Below, in pieces: positions 37,813 to 45,732 of a stretch of DNA of 64,000 nt. Location: NCBI GenBank assembly GCA_029556615.1, contig JAKQDD010000176.1, positions 186,001 through 250,000 on the forward strand, written 5' to 3'. This DNA is from Verrucomicrobiota bacterium. GTDB lineage: Bacteria; Verrucomicrobiota; Verrucomicrobiia; Limisphaerales; J093. Position 1 is the first letter of the stretch. The number at the start of each line of letters is the position of its first letter. A model generated the notes under the pieces. That model had not been told where the DNA came from. It made no database searches and worked only from the letters and a program-made list of their open reading frames with translations. A program made the position numbers and the translations under genes.

Positions 37813-37820
37813 GCCTGACT

Positions 37821-38282
37821 ATGCGACTTCACACTCTCAAACCGCGCCCCGGGGCCAAACAGCGGACCAAGCGTCTGGGGCAAGGCGAATCCAGCGGCCA
37901 CGGCCGCACCAGCGGCCGCGGTGGCAAGGGCCAGAGCGCCCGGTCCGGCAGCTCGATCCGCATCGGGTTCGAGGGGGGCCAGATGCCGTTGTTTCGGCGG
38001 ATGCCGAAGCGGGGATTCAGCAACGCGCGTCACGCGACAAGGCTGCTGCCGGTGAACGTGGCCGCCCTGAACCAGTTCCCTGACGGCACCCGGGTTGACG
38101 AAGCCGGCCTGCGCAAGGCGGGTCTCGCCAGCGGCAGGGCGGATGGAATCAAGATCCTGGGAGACGGCGATCTGAAGCGGAAGCTGACCGTCTGCGCGCG
38201 CGCCTTCAGCGCCGCCGCCCGCGCGAAGATCGAAGGGGCCGGGGGTCGTTGCGAGCCGGTTTCGGAATTGCCGGTTGCCTGA
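37821..38282 (+). CDS. rplO: 50S ribosomal protein L15
   Basis: 153 residues from ATG 37821. MRLHTLKPRPGAKQRTKRLG, the Gly-rich HGRTSGRGGKGQSARSG and GFEGGQMPLFRRMPKRGF are conserved. Standard length; precedes secY by 19 bases. Confidence 0.96.
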   Translation: MRLHTLKPRPGAKQRTKRLGQGESSGHGRTSGRGGKGQSARSGSSIRIGFEGGQMPLFRRMPKRGFSNARHATRLLPVNVAALNQFPDGTRVDEAGLRKAGLASGRADGIKILGDGDLKRKLTVCARAFSAAARAKIEGAGGRCEPVSELPVA

Positions 38283-38301
38283 GAGCCTTCATCGAGCCGT
38301 T

Positions 38302-39699
38302 ATGTTCAAGGCCATCTTCAGCACCTTCGCCAACTGCTTCAAGATCCCGGAGTTGAAGTCTCGGATTCTGTTCACGGCGCTGGTTCTGGCGGTCTGCCGG
38401 CTGGTGGCCTTGATTCCGCTGCCGGGGCTCGACGGGGCAACGCTGGCCCAGTTTTTCGAGCAGAATGCGAGCAAGACGGGTGGGTTGCTGGGCATGTACA
38501 GCCTCTTCACCGGCGGCGCGCTCGAGCGGTGCGCGCTGGGCTCGCTGGGCATCATGCCGTACATCAGCGCCACGATCATCATCCAGTTGCTCAGCGCCGT
38601 GGTGCCCCAGCTGAGCAAGATGATCCGCGAGGAGGGTGGCCGGACGAAGATCATCCAGTATGGCCGCTATCTGACGGTGCTGCTGTGTCTCGGCCAGGGT
38701 TTCTTCATGGCCCTGAGCTGGGAGAATCCGGAGAAGGTGTTTGGCGCCGGCTTTCCGGGGAATCTGGTGCTGATGGAGAACCTGTGGGGATACCGGATTC
38801 AGACGGTGTTGTTCCTGACGACCGGGACGCTGCTGCTGATGTGGCTGGGCGAGCAGATCACGGACCGGGGGATCGGGAACGGGGTGTCACTGGTCATCAC
38901 CATCGGGATTCTCTCGCGGCTGCCGATGGCGGCCACGGCCACGTGGATGAAGTTCTTTCCGCCCCGCGGGGTGCAGTCGAGCTGGAACTTCTTCCACGCC
39001 ATCGCCCTGATCCTGCTGCTGCTGGCGGTCGTCGCCGCGGTCATCGCGGTGACCCAGGCGCAGCGGAAGATCCCGGTGCAATACGCCCAGCGGGCGGTGG
39101 GCCGGAAGGTGTATGCCGGGGGCACTTCGTTCATGCCTTTGCGCGTGAACTACGCGGGCGTGATGCCGATCATCTTCGCCCAGGCGATCCTGATGTTCCC
39201 GGAGAAGATCTTCTATTCCCTGGCGGGGCTGACGCGGGAGGGATCGCCGGCCCTGTCGAAGCTGTGCGAGGGCATCTACGTGCAATTGCAGCACGGGACC
39301 TTCACCTACCTGACCCTGGAAGGCCTGATGATCCTCTTCTTCTCGTACTTCTGGGTGGCCACCCAGTTCAACGAGATTCAAATCGCCGACGATCTCAAAA
39401 AATATGGGGGTTACATCCCCGGAGTCCGGCCGGGCCAGCACACGAGCGATTTTCTCCATCGGGCGATGAGCCGGATCACCCTGGCCGGGGCGATTTTCCT
39501 GGCGATCATCGCGGTGCTTCCGACGCTGCTCTTCCGATGGGTGGACGTGCCGTTCGAGATCGGGCAGTTTTTCGGCGGCACGAGCCTGTTGATCACCGTG
39601 GGCGTGCTGCTGGACACGATGCGGCAGATGGAGTCCCACCTGCTGATGCGTCACTACGACGGGTTCCTGAAGAAGGGACGCATCCGCGGCCGCTTTTAG
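38302..39699 (+). CDS. secY: Preprotein translocase subunit SecY
   Basis: 465 residues with ten hydrophobic segments. The first is around 20-38 (FTALVLAVCRLVALIPLPG), then the plug region with GGALERCALGSLGIMPYISA. RKIPVQYAQRAVGRK marks a conserved cytosolic loop. It forms the SecYEG channel with SecE (14.3 kb). adk, usually next, is absent; map follows after 86 bases. Confidence 0.96.
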   Translation: MFKAIFSTFANCFKIPELKSRILFTALVLAVCRLVALIPLPGLDGATLAQFFEQNASKTGGLLGMYSLFTGGALERCALGSLGIMPYISATIIIQLLSAVVPQLSKMIREEGGRTKIIQYGRYLTVLLCLGQGFFMALSWENPEKVFGAGFPGNLVLMENLWGYRIQTVLFLTTGTLLLMWLGEQITDRGIGNGVSLVITIGILSRLPMAATATWMKFFPPRGVQSSWNFFHAIALILLLLAVVAAVIAVTQAQRKIPVQYAQRAVGRKVYAGGTSFMPLRVNYAGVMPIIFAQAILMFPEKIFYSLAGLTREGSPALSKLCEGIYVQLQHGTFTYLTLEGLMILFFSYFWVATQFNEIQIADDLKKYGGYIPGVRPGQHTSDFLHRAMSRITLAGAIFLAIIAVLPTLLFRWVDVPFEIGQFFGGTSLLITVGVLLDTMRQMESHLLMRHYDGFLKKGRIRGRF

Positions 39700-39785
39700 G
39701 ATCGACGGCGAAAGGGGCCCATGCGCCCGGAGCTACAGAGTGCATTGTTCTTTGGCAGGGAATGCCCGGGGGAGGCCTGGCGTCC

Positions 39786-40559
39786 ATGATCGTCCTGAAG
39801 AACGAGCGGGATCAGGAGGGGATGCGGGCCGCCGGCGGGGTGGCGGCGCAGGTTCTTGACGACGTGGCCCGCTTCGTGGCCCCCGGGGTGACGACGCGGG
39901 ACATCGACCGGTATGCAGCGGGCCGGATCCGGCACTATGGGGGGCGGAGTGCCTTCCTGGGGTATCGGAAGTATCCGTGTCACCTGTGTGTCTCGGTGAA
40001 CGACGAAGTGGTACACGGGATCGCGGGTGATCGGCGACTGCAGTTTGGCGACGTGGTAAGCCTGGACGTGGGGGTGTCGTACGGCGGGTTCATCGGCGAC
40101 ACGGCGCGGACGGTGCCCGTCGGCGGGTGCACTCCGGAGGCCCAGCGGTTGATGGACGTGACCGAGCGGGCCTTGCACGAGGGCATCGCGCGGGCGCTGG
40201 CCGGCAACCGGGTTGTCGACATCTCGCGGGCGGTGCAGCAGTGCGTCGAGTCCAGCGGCCTCAGTGTGGTGCGGGAATTCGTGGGGCACGGCGTGGGACG
40301 CGCCATGCACGAGGAACCGAAGGTGCCGAATTACGTCGACGGGCAGCCGTCGCCGCGGCTGCGGCCCGGGATGACGCTGGCGATCGAGCCGATGGTGAAC
40401 GCCGGGCGGCCGGACGTACGGATTCTCGAAGACGGCTGGACGGTGGTGAGCGAGGACGGTTCGCTCTCGGCGCACTTCGAGCACACGATTCTGGTGACCG
40501 AAGGGGCGCCGGAGATACTGACGTGCATCGGACCGGGAACTATCGCGCCGACGCGGTGA
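39786..40559 (+). CDS. map: Methionine aminopeptidase, type I
   Basis: 257 residues from ATG 39786. The frame is open for over 400 codons upstream through secY, but only this part has family features. Metal ligands are present: the aspartates in SLDVG and GDTART, the histidine in GHGVGRAMHEEP, and the glutamates in AIEPM and FEHTI. It removes the initiator methionine co-translationally. It overlaps the following infA-like gene. Confidence 0.95.
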   Translation: MIVLKNERDQEGMRAAGGVAAQVLDDVARFVAPGVTTRDIDRYAAGRIRHYGGRSAFLGYRKYPCHLCVSVNDEVVHGIAGDRRLQFGDVVSLDVGVSYGGFIGDTARTVPVGGCTPEAQRLMDVTERALHEGIARALAGNRVVDISRAVQQCVESSGLSVVREFVGHGVGRAMHEEPKVPNYVDGQPSPRLRPGMTLAIEPMVNAGRPDVRILEDGWTVVSEDGSLSAHFEHTILVTEGAPEILTCIGPGTIAPTR

Positions 40560-40735
40560 TCGTCGAGGTGTGGAACGAGCGTGTGGCGCAGGCGCAGCTG
40601 GCGAATGGTCACCGGTTTGCGCTCTGGGTGCCCCGCCGGGGTCGGGGGGCAGGATTCAGGCTGGCGGTCGGCCAGCGGGTTGCGGTAGACTTCACGCCTT
40701 GTGACTTGAGCAAGGCCCGAGTGGCGGTGGAATAG
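40523..40735 (+). CDS. infA: Divergent translation initiation factor IF-1-like protein
   Basis: The position between map and rpmJ is the canonical infA site, and the frame carries an IF-1-like OB-fold: QLANGHRFALWV aligns with the VELxNGHVVxAHI strand, and VGQRVAVDFTPCDLSKARV with the GDxVxVELSPYDLSKGRI end. GTG 40523 gives 70 residues, matching the usual 72; the later GTG 40556, overlapping the map stop, would give only 59. The loop normally reading SGKMRKxYIRI is replaced by PRRGRGAGFRL, so the 16S-contacting basic segment is reshaped. It may be a functional divergent IF-1 or a second copy. Confidence 0.72.
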   Translation: MHRTGNYRADAVIVEVWNERVAQAQLANGHRFALWVPRRGRGAGFRLAVGQRVAVDFTPCDLSKARVAVE

Positions 40736-40747
40736 GACGAGAGCGAC

Positions 40748-40861
40748 ATGAAAGTACGCGCATCAGTGAAGAAGCTCTGCGAGCACTGCAAAGTGGTGCG
40801 GCGCAAGGGTGTGATCCGGGTGATCTGCACGAACGCCCGGCACAAGCAGCGGCAAGGTTAA
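40748..40861 (+). CDS. rpmJ: 50S ribosomal protein L36
   Basis: 37 residues: [20 protein letters not shown], then [17 protein letters not shown]. The zinc ribbon Cys-Cys-Cys-His set (C11, C14, C27, H32) is intact, so it is the zinc-binding form. Standard place before rpsM. Confidence 0.95.
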   Translation: MKVRASVKKLCEHCKVVRRKGVIRVICTNARHKQRQG

Positions 40862-40873
40862 CCGAGACGGATT

Positions 40874-41269
40874 ATGGCACGAATTCTTGGTGTGGACATT
40901 CCGGGGGAGAAGCGCATCGACGTGGCCCTGCGCTACGTTTATGGCATCGGCCCATCGAACGCACGCGCGATCCTTGACCGGGCCCAGATCGACCCGTCCA
41001 TCCGGGCCAAGAGCCTGACGGAACAGCAGCTCTCCCAGATCGTGCATGCGATCCAGGAGGGCAAGTACGTCATTGAAGGCGATCTGCGACGCGAGATTGG
41101 CCTGAACCTGAAGCGGCTTCAGGCGGTGAAATGCTACCGCGGCGTCCGGCATCTCCGTGGATTGCCGGTGCGCGGTCAGCGCACCCAGACTAACGCCCGC
41201 ACCCGCAAGGGGCCGCGAAAGACCGTCGGCGTGGTCCGGAATCCCAACGCCAAGACTGGCATCCACTAA
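40874..41269 (+). CDS. rpsM: 30S ribosomal protein S13
   Basis: 131 residues. [32 protein letters not shown] and [20 protein letters not shown] are hallmarks. The C-terminal tail contacts P-site tRNA. Confidence 0.97.
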   Translation: MARILGVDIPGEKRIDVALRYVYGIGPSNARAILDRAQIDPSIRAKSLTEQQLSQIVHAIQEGKYVIEGDLRREIGLNLKRLQAVKCYRGVRHLRGLPVRGQRTQTNARTRKGPRKTVGVVRNPNAKTGIH

Positions 41270-41283
41270 TCCCACCCCTGCTT

Positions 41284-41955
41284 ATGGCTGACGAGACCAA
41301 ATCGGAAAAGCCGGCCCCCAAGAAGGAGGCCAAGCCCGAAGGCGCCCCGGTGGAAAAGGCGGCGCCCAAGGCGGCAAAGAAGTCGGCGGATGCGACCTCC
41401 GCGGCCGCACCGGCGGAGAAGCCGGCCCGTGCGCCGAAGAAGGGGGCGGAAGCGCCCGCGGCGGGGGGCGAGGCGGGCAAGGCGGCGGCGCCTGCGGATG
41501 CGAAAGCCGCCCCGGCGGGTCCGGTGGCGGGGACCGCGCCCACGGCCGCGGACTTGCTGGCCGACGAGATGGCCGGCAAGAAGATCATTCGGGCCAAAGG
41601 CGCGAAGAACATCACCGCCGGCGTGGCGCACATCCTGGCAACGTTCAACAACACCCAGGTGGCCATCACCGACATGCAGGGCAATGTGATTGCATGGTCG
41701 ACGGCGGGCAAGGTGGGCTTCAAGGGCTCGCGCAAGAGCACGGCGTTTGCCGCGCAGCAGGTGGCCCAGGACGCAGCCCGGCAGGCGATGGCGCACGGCA
41801 TGCGGGAGGTTGAAGTCCAGGTGCGGGGTCCGGGTTCAGGCCGCGAGTCGGCCATCCGGGCGCTCCAGGCGATCGGCCTCGAAATCAGTCTCATCAAGGA
41901 TGTCACCCCGGTGCCGCACAACGGTTGCCGGCCGCGCAAGAAGCGGCGCGTGTAG
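41284..41955 (+). CDS. rpsK: 30S ribosomal protein S11 with long N-terminal extension
   Basis: 223 residues against a usual 125-130. Residues from about 100 are a normal S11 core ([20 protein letters not shown], then [18 protein letters not shown] and the end [12 protein letters not shown]). Residues 1-95 are an extension rich in Ala, Lys, Pro and Glu with no other ATG at the core start. The nearest internal starts, around MAGKK, would still leave about 130 residues, so a shorter form is possible. The extension is probably disordered on the platform surface. Confidence 0.95.
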   Translation: MADETKSEKPAPKKEAKPEGAPVEKAAPKAAKKSADATSAAAPAEKPARAPKKGAEAPAAGGEAGKAAAPADAKAAPAGPVAGTAPTAADLLADEMAGKKIIRAKGAKNITAGVAHILATFNNTQVAITDMQGNVIAWSTAGKVGFKGSRKSTAFAAQQVAQDAARQAMAHGMREVEVQVRGPGSGRESAIRALQAIGLEISLIKDVTPVPHNGCRPRKKRRV

Positions 41956-42001
41956 TGCTCCGAACCCCCGACAGGAGAATCTCGAACTCAACGATTGACC
42001 C

Positions 42002-42610
42002 ATGGCTCGCTATACAGGACCCCGCGTTCGCATCAGTCGCCGGTTTGGCATCCCGATTTTTGGTCCGACCAAATACCTCGAGCGCCGCAATTACGGGCCG
42101 GGCGTTCACGGTCCAAAATCGCGGCGGAAGCCCACGGATTACGGCCAGGGCTTGATCGAGAAGCAGAAGCTCCGGTACTACTACGGCCTGATGGAACGGC
42201 AGTTCCGCGGGGCGTATGAGCGCGCCCTGCGGCGACGCGGGGTGACCGGGGAGACGCTCCTGCAGATCCTCGAGACGCGGTTGGACAACGTCGTGTATCT
42301 GCTGGGCTTCGCGAGCACGCGCGCCGCCGCCCGCCAGATGGTCAACCACGGGCATATCCGGGTGAACGGGCGCAAGGTGGGGATTCCCTCCCACGCGCTG
42401 CGGGTGAACGACGTGGTGGAAGTGCGAGACCGGAGCGTCTCGCGGCAGATGGCGACCAAGAACCTCGAGGCCTCGACGAGCCGGGCGGTGCCGGACTGGC
42501 TGCAGCTGAACAAGGAGGCCTTCCGGGCAACGGTCGCCCGGGTGCCGACGCGCGACGACATCCAGCCCATCGCCAACGAACAGGCGGTCGTAGAGTTTTA
42601 TTCCCGCTGA
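42002..42610 (+). CDS. rpsD: 30S ribosomal protein S4
   Basis: 202 residues. MARYTGPRVRISRRFGIPIF and the S4 RNA-binding domain (about 92-155) with LDNVVYLLGFASTRAAARQM. No N-terminal CXXC zinc knuckle, so zinc-independent. The end ANEQAVVEFYSR is typical. Confidence 0.96.
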   Translation: MARYTGPRVRISRRFGIPIFGPTKYLERRNYGPGVHGPKSRRKPTDYGQGLIEKQKLRYYYGLMERQFRGAYERALRRRGVTGETLLQILETRLDNVVYLLGFASTRAAARQMVNHGHIRVNGRKVGIPSHALRVNDVVEVRDRSVSRQMATKNLEASTSRAVPDWLQLNKEAFRATVARVPTRDDIQPIANEQAVVEFYSR

Positions 42611-42706
42611 TCCCATGGCGTCCGAGTGGGCGCCGACAGAGCAATTATAAGGGTCTGCCGCTGCCGCGGGAGGCGTGGCGGGCCAGGTTAAAATTGCACC
42701 AGAACC

Positions 42707-43720
42707 ATGCCAGTCCGATTAGGTCGGTTTGAAATGCCCAAGCGGTTGACTCGGGATGAGGCGACCGCCACCAAGATGTACGCCCGGTTCACGGCGGAGC
42801 CGTTTGAGACCGGGTATGGCCACACCGTGGGGAACGCGCTGCGCCGCGTGCTGATCTCCTCGCTCGAGGGGGCTGCGATCACGTCGGTCAAGATCGACGG
42901 CGCGATGCACGAGTTCACCACGATCGATGGGGTCCTCGAGGATGTCACCGAGATCGTGCTCAACCTGAAGCGGGTGAAATTCCGCGCCCATTCGCGGGAA
43001 CCGCAGACGCTGCTGCTCTCCGTGAACCGCGAGGGGCCCGTGACCGCGGCCGACATCCAGTTGAACCAGCACCTGGAGCTGGTCAACCCCGAGCAGGTCA
43101 TCTGCACGCTCGACAAGAAGAAGAAGTTCGAGATGGAGCTCGAGATCAAGGTGGGGCGTGGATTCTACCCGTGGGAGGAGAACAAGAAGGTCGACCAGCC
43201 GATCGGCGTGATCGCAATCGATTCGCTCTTCTCGCCGGTGACCCGCGTGCGCTACAGCGTCGAGGCCGCCCGCGTCGGGCAGCGCACCGACTATGACAAG
43301 CTGATTCTCGAGATCTGGACGGACGGCCGGATCGAACCCCACGACGCCCTCGTCCAGGGCGCCTCGATTCTCAAGAAACACCTCGAACCGTTCTACAACT
43401 TCGACGAGAACGCGATCCAGTTCGAGGAGGTGGTGGACTCGCAGGACGAGGAGCGGATGCGCCTGCGCAAGCTCTATCAGATGAGCGTCAACGAGATCGA
43501 GCTGAGCGTGCGCGCGGCCAACTGCCTCAACAACGCCAACATCACCACCGTCGGCCAGCTGGCCATGAAGACCGAGCAGGAAATGCTCAAGTACCGCAAT
43601 TTCGGCAAGAAATCCCTCAACGAGATCAAGGAGAAGCTCGCCGCCCTCGGCCTGACCCTGGGAATGAACATCGATGCCTCCCTGGTCGAAGCGCCGCGCG
43701 AGGAGCCGCGGACGTCTTAA
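42707..43720 (+). CDS. rpoA: DNA-directed RNA polymerase subunit alpha
   Basis: 337 residues. The alpha-NTD has GYGHTVGNALRRVLISSLEG for dimerisation. A flexible linker sits around 245. The alpha-CTD has ELSVRAANCLNNANITTVGQ with the arginine that contacts UP elements, and FGKKSLNEIKEKLAALGL. A start at the methionine ten codons in is possible. Flanked by rpsD and rplQ as usual. Confidence 0.97.
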   Translation: MPVRLGRFEMPKRLTRDEATATKMYARFTAEPFETGYGHTVGNALRRVLISSLEGAAITSVKIDGAMHEFTTIDGVLEDVTEIVLNLKRVKFRAHSREPQTLLLSVNREGPVTAADIQLNQHLELVNPEQVICTLDKKKKFEMELEIKVGRGFYPWEENKKVDQPIGVIAIDSLFSPVTRVRYSVEAARVGQRTDYDKLILEIWTDGRIEPHDALVQGASILKKHLEPFYNFDENAIQFEEVVDSQDEERMRLRKLYQMSVNEIELSVRAANCLNNANITTVGQLAMKTEQEMLKYRNFGKKSLNEIKEKLAALGLTLGMNIDASLVEAPREEPRTS

Positions 43721-43749
43721 CCCCCTGTCAACCCCCTGTCGAGCGCCGT

Positions 43750-44199
43750 ATGCGACATCTCAAGCGCACTGCCAAGTTGGGCCGGACCGGCGAGCATCGC
43801 AATGCCATGCTGGCCAATCTGGTCTGCAGTCTCATCAAACACCGACGGGTTACCACGACGCTGGCCAAGGCCAAGGCCGCAAGGCCCGTGGCCGAAAAAA
43901 TGGTGACCCTGGCCAAGGCGGGCAGCCTCCACGGCCGCCGGCTCGCTTCCGCACGCCTCCGGCAGGACGAGGAAGCGGTGCGTATCCTCTTCAAAGAGGT
44001 CGCACCCGCCCACAAAACCCGGCCCGGCGGCTACACGCGCATCATCAAGATGCTCCGACGACCCGGCGACGCGGCCGAAATGGCCATCCTCGAGTGGGTG
44101 GACTCGGCGGCGCCGATGCCGGCCGCGGAAGGAGCTTCGGGGGAGGCAAATGCCGCCACGCCCGCCGCGCCCGCTGCCGAAGCGGCCCCCAAAGCCTGA
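43750..44199 (+). CDS. rplQ: 50S ribosomal protein L17
   Basis: 149 residues. The core MRHLKRTAKLGRTGEHRNAM, HRRVTTTLAKAKAARPVAEK and GGYTRIIKM is normal. The last 35 residues form an Ala/Pro/Glu-rich tail. Last gene of the ribosomal block; it converges on the Nudix gene with a 19-base gap and no visible terminator. Confidence 0.96.
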   Translation: MRHLKRTAKLGRTGEHRNAMLANLVCSLIKHRRVTTTLAKAKAARPVAEKMVTLAKAGSLHGRRLASARLRQDEEAVRILFKEVAPAHKTRPGGYTRIIKMLRRPGDAAEMAILEWVDSAAPMPAAEGASGEANAATPAAPAAEAAPKA

Positions 44200-44218
44200 C
44201 GCCTGAGGCGACCCGCGG

Positions 44219-44641
44219 TCAGTCGATCCAAAGCGTGGGATCGTTCCAGAGGCGTTTCAGGAGCCGCGCATCCGCGGGCGGCATGGGATAGTGCCTGAGC
44301 TCCTCCGCCGTCACCCAGGCCAGAGCCGCACAACCGATTGCCTTGGGCTCGCCGGACCGCAACCGGCATCGATAGAACTCGATGTGCACACGGCAGTCCG
44401 GATAATCGTGATCGATGGTGTCCACGTGCGGGCCCACGTCGACGTCAATCGTCAGTTCCTCCTGCAGCTCACGGCGAAGGGCCTGTGAGAAGGTCTCCCC
44501 GCGTTCGCACTTGCCCCCGGGGAATTCCCAGAGGCCGCCCAGGGTGTCCCTGGGGCGGCGCCGGGTCACCAGGACCCGGCCATCCTTGAAGACGAGACCG
44601 GCCGCCACCTGGATCACGCGGTGGCGGGGTGCGGGCTTCAT
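44219..44641 (-). CDS. Nudix hydrolase, MutT/CTP-pyrophosphohydrolase-like
   Basis: 140 residues. The Nudix box G43-x5-E49-x7-R57-E58-x2-E61-E62 is present (GGKCERGETFSQALRRELQE), but the Gly two after the last glutamate is Thr64. TRRRPRDTLGGLWEFPGGK upstream is typical of MutT-like 8-oxo-dGTP or pyrimidine-triphosphate hydrolases. It probably cleans the nucleotide pool, in line with mutY elsewhere in the window. It lies 40 bases downstream of the TPR gene on the same strand, probably one transcript. Confidence 0.88.
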   Translation of the reverse strand: MKPAPRHRVIQVAAGLVFKDGRVLVTRRRPRDTLGGLWEFPGGKCERGETFSQALRRELQEELTIDVDVGPHVDTIDHDYPDCRVHIEFYRCRLRSGEPKAIGCAALAWVTAEELRHYPMPPADARLLKRLWNDPTLWID

Positions 44642-44681
44642 GCGGGGTGCTTGCTCTGAATCAGCGGCCGGTCAGGCGGGA

Positions 44682-45455
44682 TCAGGGGGTGGCCGGCTGG
44701 GCGGCCGGGGCGGCGTTGGTTGCCGCCTGGGGCGGAGCATTGGTCGGGGCAGGCGCCGGTTTCACCACGGTGGTGGCGATGGCGGACGCATTGGTGACCG
44801 CAAGCTTGGGGTACTGCTGAAGGAGAAGCTCCTTGTGCATGGCGGCCTGCATGGCGGCCTGTCCGGCTCCCGCCAGGCGGCTGAGCTCGTCATAGACCCG
44901 GAACGCCTGATCCGGCTGGTTCTTCGATTCGTAGATGGCGCCCATGGCCAACTGGGCGCGCGCGGCGACGGACTCCGTCGGGTACTGGTTAACAATGCCC
45001 TGGTAGGCGCCCAAGGCCTCATCCATCTTGTCGAGCGCATCCAGGCTGGAAGCCACGCCCAGGGCGGCCACCGGCGCCAGCAAGCTCCCGGCATGCTGCT
45101 TCCGGAACTCCTCGAACCGGGTCTGGGCCTCTGCGTAACGGCCTTCGGCGTAGAGGTTTCCCGCGGCAAGAAGGAGCGCGCGTTCTCCGGCGCTCGTCGA
45201 AGGGTATTCCTGCGCTACTTTCAGAAGATCCCCGACTGGAACCAGAGTGGAACCCTCCGGGGTCGCCGACGGCCGGATGGCGAACAACGCCCGATTCGCA
45301 TCCACCTCGGTCTGCTGGATGTGCCATCGGTAAACGTAAACCACCACGATGAGGGCGAGCACCGCAACGCTCCCCCAGATCACGCGCTGCTTGTTCAGCT
45401 CAAGCCACGCGAGAAACTCGTAGAACCACGTCGACTCCGTTATCTCCGGCTGCAT
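44682..45455 (-). CDS. TPR-domain membrane-anchored protein (YfgM-like)
   Basis: 257 residues from ATG 45455; the frame is open upstream without family character. A cytoplasmic N-terminus is followed by one membrane helix at about 26-44 (VIWGSVAVLALIVVVYVY). Tetratricopeptide-like repeats span about 70-215 (AGNLYAEGRYAEAQTRFEEF, GVASSLDALDKMDEALGAYQ, AMGAIYESKNQPDQAFRVYD). A Pro/Ala/Thr-rich tail ends it. The layout matches YfgM-type ancillary SecYEG chaperone proteins, but function here is not proven. Confidence 0.78.
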   Translation of the reverse strand: MQPEITESTWFYEFLAWLELNKQRVIWGSVAVLALIVVVYVYRWHIQQTEVDANRALFAIRPSATPEGSTLVPVGDLLKVAQEYPSTSAGERALLLAAGNLYAEGRYAEAQTRFEEFRKQHAGSLLAPVAALGVASSLDALDKMDEALGAYQGIVNQYPTESVAARAQLAMGAIYESKNQPDQAFRVYDELSRLAGAGQAAMQAAMHKELLLQQYPKLAVTNASAIATTVVKPAPAPTNAPPQAATNAAPAAQPATP

Positions 45456-45732
45456 AAAGTCTGTGAATTCTTCGGGCGAACGCCAAAAAGGCAAGCGTAA
45501 ACCGGTGCGTAAACCGGTGCTTTTCCGGGTGCGCGCGTCCGGTGAGTCGGTGCGTCGGGCAGAGCGCGCTGTCCCCAGCGCGCCGCGGGAGAACCGGTTC
45601 GCGGACTGCTGGTGGTGGCGGGCAACGGAGTCTTGCCCGCCGCAGCTTCGGCGAAGGTCGAGCCCGCCCTGCCGCGCGGCGGTGCGGACAGGGGGATGCG
45701 GGAAGGCGGCGGTGTACCATTCGGTGACGGCT
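45456..45732. other. Intergenic region with two perfect GC hairpins and a short tandem repeat
   Basis: It holds an 11-base tandem repeat (GTAAACCGGTGC twice, about 45497-45521). Two hairpins follow: GCGCGCTG (45564-45571) with CAGCGCGC (45576-45583) around TCCC, and GGCGGGCAA (45617-45625) with TTGCCCGCC (45633-45641) around a 7-base loop. No T-runs. No gene recognised. The hairpins resemble small intergenic REP-type repeats. Confidence 0.6.

Noticed and set aside
37813..37820. Possible missed rpmD between rpsE and rplO
   Set aside because: Only 8 bases separate the genes and no L30-like frame is embedded in either.
38529..39785. Upstream extension of the map frame through secY
   Set aside because: The 419 extra codons are an out-of-frame reading of secY with no methionine aminopeptidase similarity; ATG 39786 gives the normal size.
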